From: Chara braunii
Taxonomy: Eukaryota > Streptophyta > Charophyceae > Charales > Characeae
NCBI GenBank assembly: GCA_003427395.1
Contig: BFEA01000619.1
Coordinates: forward strand, 99,390 to 125,309
Reading direction: 5' to 3'
DNA length: 25,920 nt
Part shown: positions 1 through 7,872 of the stretch, piece after piece
How positions within the stretch are numbered: position 1 is the first letter of the stretch
How the letters are laid out: the number at the start of each line of letters is the position of its first letter
Translations under genes and position numbers: made by a program
The notes under the pieces: generated by a model
The model's database searches: none
The model's input: the letters and a program-made list of their open reading frames with translations, nothing else
Told to the model about the DNA's origin: nothing

Positions 1-62
<62 letters not shown>
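1..62. repeat. (AG)n dinucleotide microsatellite
   Basis: The window opens inside an uninterrupted AG tract of about 62 bases, so its true length is unknown. Similar GA or CT tracts recur at 5074, 12439, 12599 and 13358. This abundance of AG/CT dinucleotides is a character of the genome. Confidence 0.98.
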
Positions 63-64
<2 letters not shown>

Positions 65-120
65 GCACTAATAGAGCAACAAGCTACAGCTTCAGAGCTG
101 TGAAGAATCCGCACTCAATC

Positions 121-291
121 CGCTGATGCAACGACCTTCTCACTGTCAGGAAGCCTCTACTAATGAATCCACTGATGAAACGAGCTTCCCACTGATGGAA
201 CGAGCTTCCCACTGATGGAACGAGCTTCCCACTGATGAACACTGATGAAACGAGCTTCCCACGGGATACGATGATGCAATGAGCTTCCCAC
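121..291. repeat. 20-bp minisatellite
   Basis: The unit actgatggaacgagcttccc is present at 171-190, 191-210, 211-230 and 241-260, with a 10-bp partial unit at 231-240. Degenerate copies flank it at about 121-141 and 271-291. Open frames across it simply translate the repeat and are not credible genes. Confidence 0.93.
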
Positions 292-754
292 TGCCCTTCG
301 ACTCCCCACGATGCTTTCTATAATATTGGCAAGTAAAAGAAGAAGGGCAAAAAAAAAAAAAAAAGTGAGCGTGATGGTGAATCCCTTCATCTCCATGCAC
401 CCCTCTACTCCCTCCACGCGTCAAACTTGAAGCCACATATCACCCCCATCATCATCTGATGTGCCGACAGTGCCGTGCCATTTCCGAGTCCATCCCTGCA
501 GCATGCTGCCTGACAGGCTCTACATACATGCGTTCCCAAACGCCATGTACATTCCCGATATACCAGTCCAGATACATCTACATTTTCTGTGAAAGATGAG
601 TGACGAGCACGGACAATGGGGATTCCGCTCTCTCATGGTCGCCACCCATCTTGCACGGCGTGTTTAGAGTACTTGGAAATGCGGACGTATGGGGACGATG
701 GCAGCAGGAATATACATGAATATCACTTGAAGAAGAAAGAGGGAGAAAAACAGG
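292..754. other. Unassigned intergenic stretch with a poly-A tract
   Basis: It contains an A tract at about 349-364 but no recognisable gene, tRNA or element. The short open frames here have no domain-like features. The A tract could be a decayed retroposon tail, but no body or target duplication was recognised. Confidence 0.5.
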
Positions 755-897
755 GGCAAGATACAGTTTGCAATTGCACTTCCGGCACCCTACCTGGCAG
801 GAAAGCTGGGTTGTATACATTGCCCAAACTGGAATTGCAAACTGTATCTTGGCCCATACTGCAATTATAACTCATTTTTGTGACTCCCGCCTAGTTT
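755..897. repeat. Hairpin-bearing dispersed repeat, copy 1
   Basis: Arms at 757-775 and 833-851 are perfect 19-bp inverted repeats. Between them lies a core containing gaaagctgggttgtatac followed by attgccc. Downstream at about 875-893 is tttttgtgactcccgc. The core and the downstream phrase both recur in the same order at 5950-6085, so this is a dispersed repeat family. No protein is implied. It could be a small non-autonomous transposon or a structured retroposon. Confidence 0.7.
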
Positions 898-1128
898 CAA
901 ACAAAAGGAACAAATAGCAGGAGCAGAAGAAAGCCATGGCACTTGTGCTGTCAGAAACTGCAGCACGTGCACTTTGAGAGGGCCACGTTGTCACTGCACC
1001 CAGTGCACCATGGCGATGGCGCCCATGTAAGCAGCTATTTGCAGGAGCAGCTGGCCATGGAGCGTCGGCTGCGCTGCTTTTCGACAGTTCAGTTCAGAGG
1101 CACGGCCGGGCATGGAAAGGGAACCCCA

Positions 1129-1580
1129 TGATTAGTTATCAGTTTTCGGCCCAGATGCATGGCGAGTGTTCGTTTCCCCCCTACAAAAGTACGATAATTC
1201 TGTTTTCCGCGCTTGAATCAAAGTCTGTATTTTGTTTTGAGAAGCTTTGCATACCTCATTCAATTGAATGTCTAATATGATTAGTTATCAGTTTTCGGCC
1301 CAGATGAATGGAGAGTGTTCGCTTCGCCCTTACAAAAGTACGATAATACTCGAAGTACATGTAGGAGTTAATAAAATTGAATCAGGTTTTTCCTCTTTAT
1401 CTTTCCTAGTTATATTTTGTACTACTTTTTCTTGAGATCCTCTTGCTAAAACATGTCTGTCTACAATACTAGCTGTTACAGGAGTAAAATCTCTTTCTCG
1501 TTCTAGCATAGAACGCATGAATCAAAGTCTGTATTTTGTTTTGAGAAGCTTTGCATACCTCAGTCAATTGAATGTCTAAT
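1129..1580. repeat. Duplicated two-part block (A-B-A-B)
   Basis: A 70-bp part A occurs at 1129-1198 and 1278-1347. A 63-bp part B occurs at 1214-1276 and 1518-1580, with a single visible mismatch. In the first unit A and B are about 15 bp apart; in the second they are separated by 170 bp of AT-rich sequence. Either the second unit received an insertion or the first lost sequence. Part A carries the CAGATGCA octamer, changed to CAGATGAA in its second copy. Confidence 0.9.
1348..1517 (-). other. AT-rich open segment between duplicated parts
   Basis: Read on the minus strand, this segment is open for about 50 codons and nearly every third codon position is A or T, unlike the roughly balanced DNA around it. 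The frame ends in part A of the neighbouring duplication. I recognise no protein family. It could be an insertion of organellar or other AT-rich DNA, or chance. It exists in only one of the two duplicated units. Confidence 0.4.
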
Positions 1581-1827
1581 TCAGGAAGAATAATTTGACT
1601 GAACATTTTGGCATCTCGTTTGATGAAAAATGCTATTGAGTCCAAATCCAAGCTGTCTACAGGACCGTGGATGCATCCGCAAATGATGGTGGGCAGGTCC
1701 TACACGCATCGGAACTAGTTTCGGGACCAGATGCATCCACTGCGCTGTGGAGTCCAGCTCGGAACACAGAATATGAGTGCATCCGAACTTTGGACCAGGT
1801 ACATCCACAGCGCAGTGGAGTAGATCA
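1581..1827. repeat. Region with a 14-bp inverted repeat and the octamer
   Basis: The arms ccactgcgctgtgg (1737-1750) and ccacagcgcagtgg (1805-1818) are perfect inverted repeats about 54 bp apart. The left arm follows ggaccagatgcat directly, and the right arm follows the related ggaccaggtacat, so the two ends are also similar as direct repeats. A small transposon remnant is possible. Confidence 0.5.
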
Positions 1828-2015
1828 CAAGCACCTACTGGTGAGGTAAAGCACAGAAGTTGCATTCAGGAGGTCGGGGGCTCAATCCCCAATGGCCTCA
1901 CGTTGGTGCCTGGGGAAGCTTGGTGTTCTACCAGCTAGAGATAACCTGTTGGCCCCCCAAGCCAGCATTGGCAAGACAGCATTGGCAAGACGTTGGCTGA
2001 TGTTGTTGGTTGCTA
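1828..2015 (+). repeat. tRNA-headed SINE, copy with degraded head
   Basis: The stretch gcacagaagttgcattcagg at about 1849-1868, followed by aggtcggggg and ctcaatcccc, matches the head of the next copy at 2021-2090. The A-box part is degraded here, but a SINE-like body follows. Near its end is a tandem 14-bp repeat (agcattggcaagac, about 1963-1990). Confidence 0.55.
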
Positions 2016-2020
2016 TGCAG

Positions 2021-2090
2021 CAGGCCTAGCTCAGTTGGTAAGGCACAGAAGTTGCATTCAGGAGGTCGTGGGTTCAATATAATTAGGAAA
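2021..2090 (+). repeat. tRNA-derived SINE head with A box
   Basis: TAGCTCAGTTGG at 2027-2038 is an excellent RNA polymerase III A box. About 33 bp downstream, gggttcaata (about 2070-2079) is a partial B box (consensus GGTTCRANTCC), with the 3' half lost. The sequence between them does not fold as a full tRNA, and it is shared with the upstream copy. It is therefore a SINE head, not a tRNA gene. It appears truncated after the B box. Confidence 0.65.
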
Positions 2091-2124
2091 AAGAACAGCC
2101 CTGGAGTAAACTTAGGGCGTTGCG

Positions 2125-2444
2125 GCACCGCACACGAAACGAAAAACGAAACGAATGTATCGTCCCCCAGAAAAATGGCCACGTTCATCAGTTTGCTATA
2201 AATAGTAAAGAGTGTATTTTGCTAGCTTTGGTGACCAGATGCACTCGTTTCGTTTTCGTTTCGTGTGGCGAGAGCCTTATTTGGGGCTTCGCCACACGGC
2301 ACGCCACACGGCACAGGAAAATGAAATGAGTGCATCTGCCCATGAAAGGTGGAAAAGGACAGTCATTACTATTTACAGCAAACCGACCAACCTGGCCATT
2401 TTCTGCAAAACGATGCACTCCTTTCGTTTTTCGTTTGGTGTGCC
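2125..2444. mobile_element. Foldback (nested inverted-repeat) element
   Basis: The outer arms (about 2125-2210 and 2365-2444) are inverted repeats of roughly 80 bp with scattered mismatches. Matching landmarks are the aacgaaaaacgaaa block, atggcca, and agtttgctataaatagta opposite tactatttacagcaaac. An inner pair pairs ccagatgcactcgtttcg (2235) with cgaatg-type sequence ending gagtgcatctg (2328). The centre has two copies of cgccacacggcac. There is no transposase frame, so it is non-autonomous. Both inner arms carry the CAGATGCA octamer. Confidence 0.8.
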
Positions 2445-2969
2445 ATGCGAAGACGCCCTTGGTTGCCTTCTGCAGCAGGTGCATTCCAAAGTTCCCAGCA
2501 AGGCCCTTCTGCGAAAGGACGAAAAGGGGAAAAAAAAAAAAAAGCAAAAAAGAAACAGACAACGCGCTCGCATCCCCTCCCGCCCTGCTATCTCGTCCGC
2601 CCTTCCTCCCAAAGAGGAAATTGTGGACGCGGACCGCAACGGACAAGCACGACCTACCCAGGCTACCGCAGGCTGCCCGCTCTCAAGGCTTATCACCAAC
2701 TGGTCTTAGACTTGCGGGGGACCAGACCCTTCCACGTGAATTTCAAAAGGCTTTGCCCGAAAAATCCCCGGCCTTGTTAGAGGCTCTCCCTTTCTTTTTA
2801 CCTTTCTGGAGTTTCTTTCAGAAATAGGGACACTGGACCTGGTTTCAAGAAGCCCAAAGGTGGGTAAAGGCCCGAGCATGTGTTCTACCGGCCCAGATGC
2901 CTTTCACTACCTACGTACTCCTAAGGCTATCTATAGGGGACCCCTGCAAGCATAGCTACCTCTCACTGT
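2445..2969. other. Unassigned intergenic stretch
   Basis: No gene, RNA or repeat is recognised apart from an A-rich tract at about 2530-2553. Open frames on both strands overlap each other and lack recognisable domains. Confidence 0.5.
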
Positions 2970-3111
2970 GAAGGGGATATTGCCCCTTGCCCTAGTGGTT
3001 AAGGGTGTAGGGTTGGGGCCGCCAGTGGGGGTCTGGCTCACACAAAGACCGAGACCTGCCAGTAGCTGCGCCTCCCTTTCAATTTCCGGGGCCCTGTCTT
3101 TGATCTGCTCC

Positions 3112-3148
<37 letters not shown>
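2970..3148 (+). repeat. Probable tRNA-derived SINE with A tail
   Basis: The phrase ccctagtggttaagggtgta at 2990-3009 resembles a pol III A box of the Ser/Leu tRNA type. The body of about 100 bp ends in an A tract of 36 bases (about 3113-3148). The short length, the pol III-like head and the terminal poly-A are the marks of a SINE. The B box is weak and no target duplication was found. Confidence 0.55.
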
Positions 3149-3150
<2 letters not shown>

Positions 3151-3225
3151 CCCGCCAGAGCTTCATTGGGGTCCACGACGTTATGGGAAGAAACGGAAAC
3201 TTTCACAAAACGACAAAAGACGATC

Positions 3226-3322
3226 ATGCCTTTCTGGGCCTTTCGGCTAAGATCAACTGTAGTATCTGTTCTGATCAGTTTAATATCTGATCCGTGGTCC
3301 ATCGGACCACACGATATCAAAT
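3226..3322 (+). pseudogene. U2 snRNA pseudogene, 3'-truncated
   Basis: From atgcctttct at 3226 the sequence follows the 5' half of U2 snRNA: ggcctttcggctaagatca, the branch-point-recognition core GTAGTA, tctgttctgatcag, tttaatatctgat, and a plant-type stem-loop IIb (gtggtccatcggaccac) followed by acgatatcaaatt. The similarity then stops and an A-rich tail replaces the Sm site and the 3' stem-loops; full U2 is about 190-200 nt, and only about 97 are here. No TATA box or upstream element lies at the expected distance. It is therefore a truncated retroposed copy, not a working gene. I found no clear target duplication. Confidence 0.85.
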
Positions 3323-3448
3323 TAAAAAAAACGAAAAAGAAAAAAAGAAAAAGGGGCATGCATCTGGCGGATTCTGGCCAAACGGCCGACCAGGTTCACG
3401 CTAAGCCTACGTCGGAAGCTTGATGGATACCCCAGAAGGCGTCCATGA

Positions 3449-4270
3449 ATGATGAATCCCGCTAATGAGCTAGGGCGGCCCAGCTCCTTTCCTCTTACCA
3501 CCTCCAGCTCCTCCATATCCACCGCGTCAACCCCCCTAACCTCCCCAATCACCTCGCCACTACAGTCATCTCCACCTCCTCCTTCTCCTGCTGCCCCCTC
3601 CCCCCTCCACAGTGGCAATGTCAACTTTCACCCCTCCAGCTCGTCAACCTCCGCCTCCCCCACCTCCTCAATCTCCCCCTCCCGCATCACCTCCACCTCC
3701 AAAGTCGCCTCCATCTCCACATCCACCTCCTCAGTCGCCCCCTCGACCAGAACCTCCTCGGCGGCTTCGACAACTACACCAGCGACACAGACAATCAATC
3801 ACATCTACAACCGCGATTATTATCACGACTATTACAATGATCACCTTCGAAGTGTTGATATGCTCATCCGACTCATCGCGCGACGGACCGTCCCTTGGGC
3901 CCGTAGTGTACCCAGTCTGGGTGGGGGACCGGCGGTTCGAATAGTACGGAGAGTACGGAGTCGACTCATCGTGCGACGGACGGTTCGTTGGGACCGTAGT
4001 GTACCGAGTGTCGGTGGGGGACCGGGGGTTCGAATAGTACTGAACGAAGTACTTTCAGACGAAACTCGTGACGAAGTAGCCACGTACGCAACTGCCGGCA
4101 GTGAAGGCGGTGAAGGCGGTGGGGGAGGTGGGGGAGGTGGGGGAGGTGACTCGCTACTTATCAAAGCAGTTCGCCCGGCAGGTGGAGACGATGGAGGCGG
4201 AGGCGGAGAAGTAGGCCCCTGTAATCTTCTCGTGAAGTGTAGGCTTGCCAAAAGCGGCGGCTCATCTTGA
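3449..4270 (+). CDS. Ser/Thr/Pro-rich open reading frame, doubtful gene
   Basis: A 273-codon frame begins with ATG at 3449. Its first 120 residues are almost entirely Ser, Thr, Pro and Ala; a short patch rich in Tyr and Asp follows, then basic repeats translated from the tandem duplication at 3871-4040, and finally a Gly-rich tail from the G-rich repeat at about 4118. Another frame on the same strand is strongly proline-rich (SPPPP-like runs between about 3640 and 3770), as in extensin-type cell-wall proteins. I see no signal peptide at this start. Composition-driven open frames on both strands make any single call unsafe. Confidence 0.25.
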   Translation: MMNPANELGRPSSFPLTTSSSSISTASTPLTSPITSPLQSSPPPPSPAAPSPLHSGNVNFHPSSSSTSASPTSSISPSRITSTSKVASISTSTSSVAPSTRTSSAASTTTPATQTINHIYNRDYYHDYYNDHLRSVDMLIRLIARRTVPWARSVPSLGGGPAVRIVRRVRSRLIVRRTVRWDRSVPSVGGGPGVRIVLNEVLSDETRDEVATYATAGSEGGEGGGGGGGGGGGDSLLIKAVRPAGGDDGGGGGEVGPCNLLVKCRLAKSGGSS

Positions 4271-4782
4271 TGATGATGGTGGTCCTTGGACAATAAAACA
4301 GCGGCACTTCGGCCGGCGCCTTCCGTTTCAAGCCCGACGAGACCGGTCAGCTTCGAGAAGAGCACACCAGGCGTTTGCCGGTCCTTCCTCTGCAGCTGGC
4401 GATGGGTATGGCGGTGGACATAAGTACCGGGCAACCTCACAGGTTCAGCTACGGTGGAAGCGATCTCCGTGCTGCCTTCGTTGTCGCTGACAGGGACAAT
4501 TCCATAAAGCCACGTTTTCAGCTTCCTGACGTGTAGTGTCCCCCACGTGGAAGTGGAAGGCTGTGGATGCGAGTGTGGGGAGAAAGCAGGTGCCACAAGC
4601 TGTTGCCTTTCCAGACCTGTTCGCCTACCTGTTCCCAGACCTGGTCCCGAGCTCAGAGCGAATAAGCTCACCGTCGCCAAAGAGAAGACGAAAACCAGCC
4701 TGAGGATGGGGGGTGTAGCAGCAGTTGTAGTACTTCGAAAAGCACCACGTGTCAGGTGCCGCGGACTTCGCCATGATGCCAT
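3841..4782 (-). CDS. Hypothetical protein with N-terminal membrane anchor
   Basis: The minus-strand frame is open from 4899, and I place the start at the ATG at 4782. The N-terminus has basic residues followed by a hydrophobic stretch ILRLVFVFSLATVSLFALSS at about residues 26-45, which would act as a signal anchor or signal peptide. Later come a His-rich patch (DHHHHQ), two polyproline runs (from the G-rich repeat) and basic repeats from the tandem duplication. I recognise no family. CAG|GTAGGC at about 4630 on this strand is a plausible splice donor, so the downstream part may be intron. CACGTG boxes lie at 4746 (inside) and 4808 (upstream). It may be the first exon of a secreted or membrane protein, or chance. 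Confidence 0.3.
   Translation of the reverse strand: MASWRSPRHLTRGAFRSTTTAATPPILRLVFVFSLATVSLFALSSGPGLGTGRRTGLERQQLVAPAFSPHSHPQPSTSTWGTLHVRKLKTWLYGIVPVSDNEGSTEIASTVAEPVRLPGTYVHRHTHRQLQRKDRQTPGVLFSKLTGLVGLETEGAGRSAAVLLSKDHHHHQDEPPLLASLHFTRRLQGPTSPPPPPSSPPAGRTALISSESPPPPPPPPPPPSPPSLPAVAYVATSSRVSSESTSFSTIRTPGPPPTLGTLRSQRTVRRTMSRLRTLRTIRTAGPPPRLGTLRAQGTVRRAMSRMSISTLRR
3871..4040. repeat. Tandem duplication, about 93-bp unit
   Basis: The unit from actcatcg to ttcgaatagtac occurs at about 3871-3948 and 3964-4040. The copies differ by scattered substitutions. Each unit ends in ggttcgaatagt, which resembles a pol III B box (GGTTCRANTCC), but no A box or tRNA fold is seen. Confidence 0.85.
4107..4150. 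repeat. G-rich short tandem repeat
   Basis: Three to four copies of a 9-bp unit (ggtgggggA) lie at about 4118-4147, preceded by gaaggcggt repeats. The repeated runs of five Gs on the plus strand could form a G-quadruplex. On the minus strand the repeat encodes polyproline. Confidence 0.8.
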
Positions 4783-4807
4783 TACATAGCAGGTCACGCA
4801 GAAACGC

Positions 4808-4813
4808 CACGTG
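4808..4813. promoter_or_regulatory. G-box (CACGTG), one of three
   Basis: CCACGTGTC at 4807-4815 matches the G-box/ABRE core bound by plant bZIP and bHLH factors. Two further CACGTG palindromes lie at 4746-4751 and 4544-4549. Only the one at 4808 is upstream of the minus-strand ATG at 4782. Whether any acts as a control site is inference. Confidence 0.3.
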
Positions 4814-5072
4814 TCAACACCCTGATGTGCTCTCCTGTCGGCACCTGTTTTTTCTGACTGCACTGCTCTTCTTCCTCTATTCTTCTCCCCCACCTCCACC
4901 TTCTTCCTCCTCCTCTCTTCTTCTGGTCTCCTCCCAGACCGCTGGCCTGCTCCTGCTGCTCGCTCCGACCCCCTCTACGGGCGTCCGTATAACACTACTG
5001 TTCAATTCCAATTCGAAAACGCTCGCGGCTCCATGCCCTCTCCTGCTCTCTTATCTCTCTGCTTTCGCTCCT

Positions 5073-5073
<1 letters not shown>

Positions 5074-5121
<48 letters not shown>
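5074..5121. repeat. (CT)n microsatellite
   Basis: A tract of about 48 bases of CT dinucleotides within a pyrimidine-rich stretch (about 4850-5130). Relative to the minus-strand open frame at 4782 it would be a GA tract about 300 bp upstream. Confidence 0.95.
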
Positions 5122-5122
<1 letters not shown>

Positions 5123-5129
5123 CTCCCCG

Positions 5130-5385
5130 CCCCACCTTTGGGGTTTTCCTTTTCGAGAATGTGGCACCGTTCCCAGTGCCTCTTTTCGCGGTGGCATTGG
5201 GATACGATTAAGATCTGCCAATTTCTTTCGAAATGCCTTTGCCCGTTTTTTTTGTGGCCAACCTGCTTTTTCACCGGCCGCCCAGTGGGGTCCAAGCCTT
5301 ATGCTCATTCTCTATTTCTGAGATTCTGTACTTCTGATCTTCTATGTTCGTAATCTGCGGTAAAAAATGGACATTTTTTAGGTAG
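5130..5385. other. Unassigned intergenic stretch
   Basis: No gene or repeat is recognised between the CT tract and the T-rich tail of the next element. Open frames across this stretch are extensions of the translated microsatellite. Confidence 0.4.
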
Positions 5386-5387
5386 GG

Positions 5388-5478
5388 GTAACAATTTTTG
5401 ATTTTTTTTTTTTAATTTTTTTTTTTTGAAACAACGCTCCAATCTATTCGTGGAGAGCAGCACATGCTGGGAACAGGG
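5388..5478 (-). repeat. 3' end and A tail of a retroposon, copy 1
   Basis: On the minus strand, cccagcatgtgctgctctcc (complement of about 5452-5471) runs into a poly-A-like tail (T-rich 5388-5427 on the plus strand). The same sequence and tail recur at 7530-7583. A shared end followed by poly-A indicates a SINE or LINE family. The 5' extent is unknown. Confidence 0.6.
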
Positions 5479-5949
5479 CCCAGCGTCCCATATAAAAATT
5501 TAACAGATGGTTTGGAAGTATGGCTGAGAGACAAGAACATATGATATGCATAATTCAGGAAACGACTCAGACATCCCCAATCAATCCCCTGTACCCCACT
5601 CGGGCAAGACTTACTGCAGCAGAGCCACCATCTCCACTGCTGCTATACCCTATTCCCATCCTTTTTTCAATGACTGCCTGCGGGGGTTTTAACCACGAGG
5701 CCTCTTCACCCCGCTGCTGGGCGCCTGACCAACCTGACTACCTGGCCCCTTTTCTCCTCTCCGTAGCAGCGTACTGTGGATCTAAGTCCTGGCTCCCAGT
5801 ATCCCACCCTTCATACTCCAAGAATCATCCATCCATCCCGTATCACTGCATTCCCACTAAGCAATTCGATGGGGGGGGGGAAGAAGTCGGGAAAATTCTC
5901 AGGGGGCTTCAATGGTATAGCTGTATCAATGCTAGTCCAATCTTCGGGC
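5479..5949. other. Unassigned intergenic stretch
   Basis: It holds an open frame of about 150 codons on the plus strand with no recognisable domain. On the minus strand at about 5680-5710, gcctcgtggttaaaac faintly resembles a pol III A box, but no B box or tail supports a SINE call. Confidence 0.4.
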
Positions 5950-6085
5950 CGAAACGAGTTTCAAATTGCACTGCAGGCACCTGACAGAAAAGCTGGCTTG
6001 TATACATTGCCCGGAGTCCAACTTGAAACTCGAAGTTCAATTTCGAACTGTTTTGCGAAACTGTTTTGTGACTCCCGCGTAGTTA
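5950..6085. repeat. Hairpin-bearing dispersed repeat, copy 2
   Basis: This shares the core (aaagctgg-cttgtatacattgccc) and the downstream ttttgtgactcccgc with the copy at 755-897. The arms here are cgagtttcaa (5955-5964) and ttgaaactcg (6023-6032). The arm sequence differs from that of copy 1, yet the two sides still pair, which suggests that the hairpin is what has been kept. Confidence 0.65.
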
Positions 6086-6203
6086 CTCCTTTCTAGGTGC
6101 GGCTAACAGCCTGTTAAGTGAGACTTGGCCCCCAGAGCTGGGGGCTGCCCAATTCCGCCCGGAGTACTGAGAGCGGTACTCAGCTTAGCTTACAGCCATT
6201 GGC

Positions 6204-6367
6204 GGCCTGGTCCCATTAGCAACCAGGAGTGGATTTAATTCCTGAATCTGGACGTGCTTGTGGACAGATGCACAGATTGCTATTGATCTGCTTTTCTGCA
6301 TTTCTGGGCAAAACACATCCCCATTCAGGAATTGAACCCGATCCCTCTTTTCTAATGGGACCAGGCC
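6204..6367. mobile_element. Small foldback element with octamer in the loop
   Basis: The arms at 6204-6247 and 6323-6367 are imperfect inverted repeats. They share ggcctggtcccattag at the outer end and attcctgaat at the inner end. On the minus strand the right arm reads GGTTCAATTCC, an exact match to the pol III B-box consensus, so a tRNA-derived origin is possible. The loop contains CAGATGCA at 6265-6272. Confidence 0.65.
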
Positions 6368-6461
6368 CGGGGGCTTGAAAACCGCAGCACCATTCTGGAT
6401 AAACAATATAAGGGTTGTGCTCTACTGCCAGTTCATCCAAAGAATTGTGGGCTCCACTCTC

Positions 6462-7488
6462 TTTTTTTTTTTTTTTTTTTTTTTTAATTCTTATGGAGCC
6501 AATCCGCACGTATAATAAGTCTTATATTCATTTTGATACGTGCCTGCTGTTGGCTGAGTGACGTAGTCTCTCCTCTAAAAATGCAGGTGTTCCTTGCTGC
6601 CCATATAGTTTCCATTATGACCCCTCTGCAGCATACAACCAGGTAGCCAAGCTCGGAGTTGTAGTTCAAATTTGTCGGAAGGAGACCTGACAGCATCCAT
6701 GTGATATCCGTCCAGTCAAAGGCCCCTCTGGTAATATTAGCCCAGTGCCTTTTCCACCAGATGAGGAGCTCATCTGCAAGCGGGCAGTATAACCACGCGT
6801 GGAGCATATTCTCCCAGCCCCAGTTTGCATCTCAGGCACTGGGTAGGAATATCCATCCCTTTGTCAGAAAGCCATACCGCCTGTTGCAGTAACCAGCATT
6901 GATTGCAGCCACATTAAGCTCGCATGTTTTTGCACTGGGGTTTTCATTAGCCCTTTCCAAAAGCAGCATAGCTTGTGTTCTGTAACCCCTTCAATATTCT
7001 GGGTTCTTGCGCGGCTAACAGCCTTTGACGCCGCTGATTTCTTGATCTGAGTTTGCTGGAGCTGAACTCCCTGTTTGGTTTGGTAGTGTAGAAGAGGGGT
7101 GAAACTCTCTTTTGATCCGTTCTTCTGAGTGTCCCAGCCAATTAGCGAAGTTTCAACTTTAAAGGACTTTGCGTCCTTTTCCAGTTTAGCCTTGTCCTTG
7201 TGTCTAGTTGGATCTTGAATGCTAACTCGAACTTCTGTCAGGTGTCTGGTATCATTTAACCTGCTTTCCCCTTCTTCCAGACTTAACTGACCCCTGTCAG
7301 GGGAGTCTCTCTGTAGACGCCATGTCTGCACCCGCGTTCCGGAGACCAGGTCAGGACCCAGGACTCGGTACACATATCCAGGGTGCGTCTCGTCTCTGAG
7401 CCAAGTACTCGCTGCATTCTCTGCTTCTGCTTGATGTAAGCTCTGCCATTCCCGAGGGATGGCCTCAACGAGTTCAGCCAAGTGCTCC
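6462..7488 (-). mobile_element. 5'-truncated LINE (non-LTR retrotransposon) copy
   Basis: The C-terminal part of a LINE ORF2 protein is present on the minus strand. The region from 7488 to about 6867 contains the segment between reverse transcriptase and C-terminus (for example VYRVLGPDLVSG). After a frameshift near 6865-6810, the frame from 6807 has the zinc-binding reverse-transcriptase-like end (LHAWLYCPLADELLIWW, then ETIWAARN). The frame ends in TAA directly before a 24-base A tail (Ts at 6462-6485). The 9-bp GCTCCACTC at 6451-6459 and 7489-7497 is a fitting target duplication. The copy lacks the endonuclease and RT domains and cannot move by itself. Confidence 0.8.
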
Positions 7489-7497
7489 GCTCCACTC

Positions 7498-7605
7498 GCT
7501 TTTCTTCTTCTTCTTTCTTCTTCTTTTTTTTTAATTAAAGACAGTCTCCATTCTGTTTGTGGGGAGCAGCACATGCTGGGAATCCAAGCCAGAGTCCGTT
7601 ATACT
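7498..7605 (-). repeat. 3' end and A tail of a retroposon, copy 2
   Basis: On the minus strand, tcccagcatgtgctgctccc and the following gagactgtc run into a tail of A with AAG repeats (T/CTT on the plus strand, about 7498-7535). It matches the copy at 5388-5478. The neighbouring LINE has inserted at the end of this tail. Confidence 0.6.
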
Positions 7606-7830
7606 CCAAATTCAGGTTTGGACCCTCCAAATTCAGGTTTGGGCCCCAGGTCCCCACAGTCTACCCGGAAAAAAGAGTCACTGAATACCGGGACCTTTAC
7701 CCCGCTTCCCTTCTGGCGTCCAGCATCCCAATGTAACTGCTACTACTATTGGCAGTGCTTGTGCCCCAAAGGGCTTTACTCTACCACCACAATTTCTCAG
7801 CCAGCTTGAAGTGGTTTTCTAGAAGGCTTG

Positions 7831-7872
<42 letters not shown>

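Noticed and set aside
2021-2090. Possible tRNA gene (good A box, partial B box)
   Set aside because: No acceptor stem or anticodon arm can be formed, the B box is incomplete, and the same sequence recurs upstream, as expected of a SINE head.
3226-3322. Functional U2 snRNA gene
   Set aside because: Ends before the Sm site and the 3' stem-loops, has an A-rich tail and lacks promoter elements at plant spacing.
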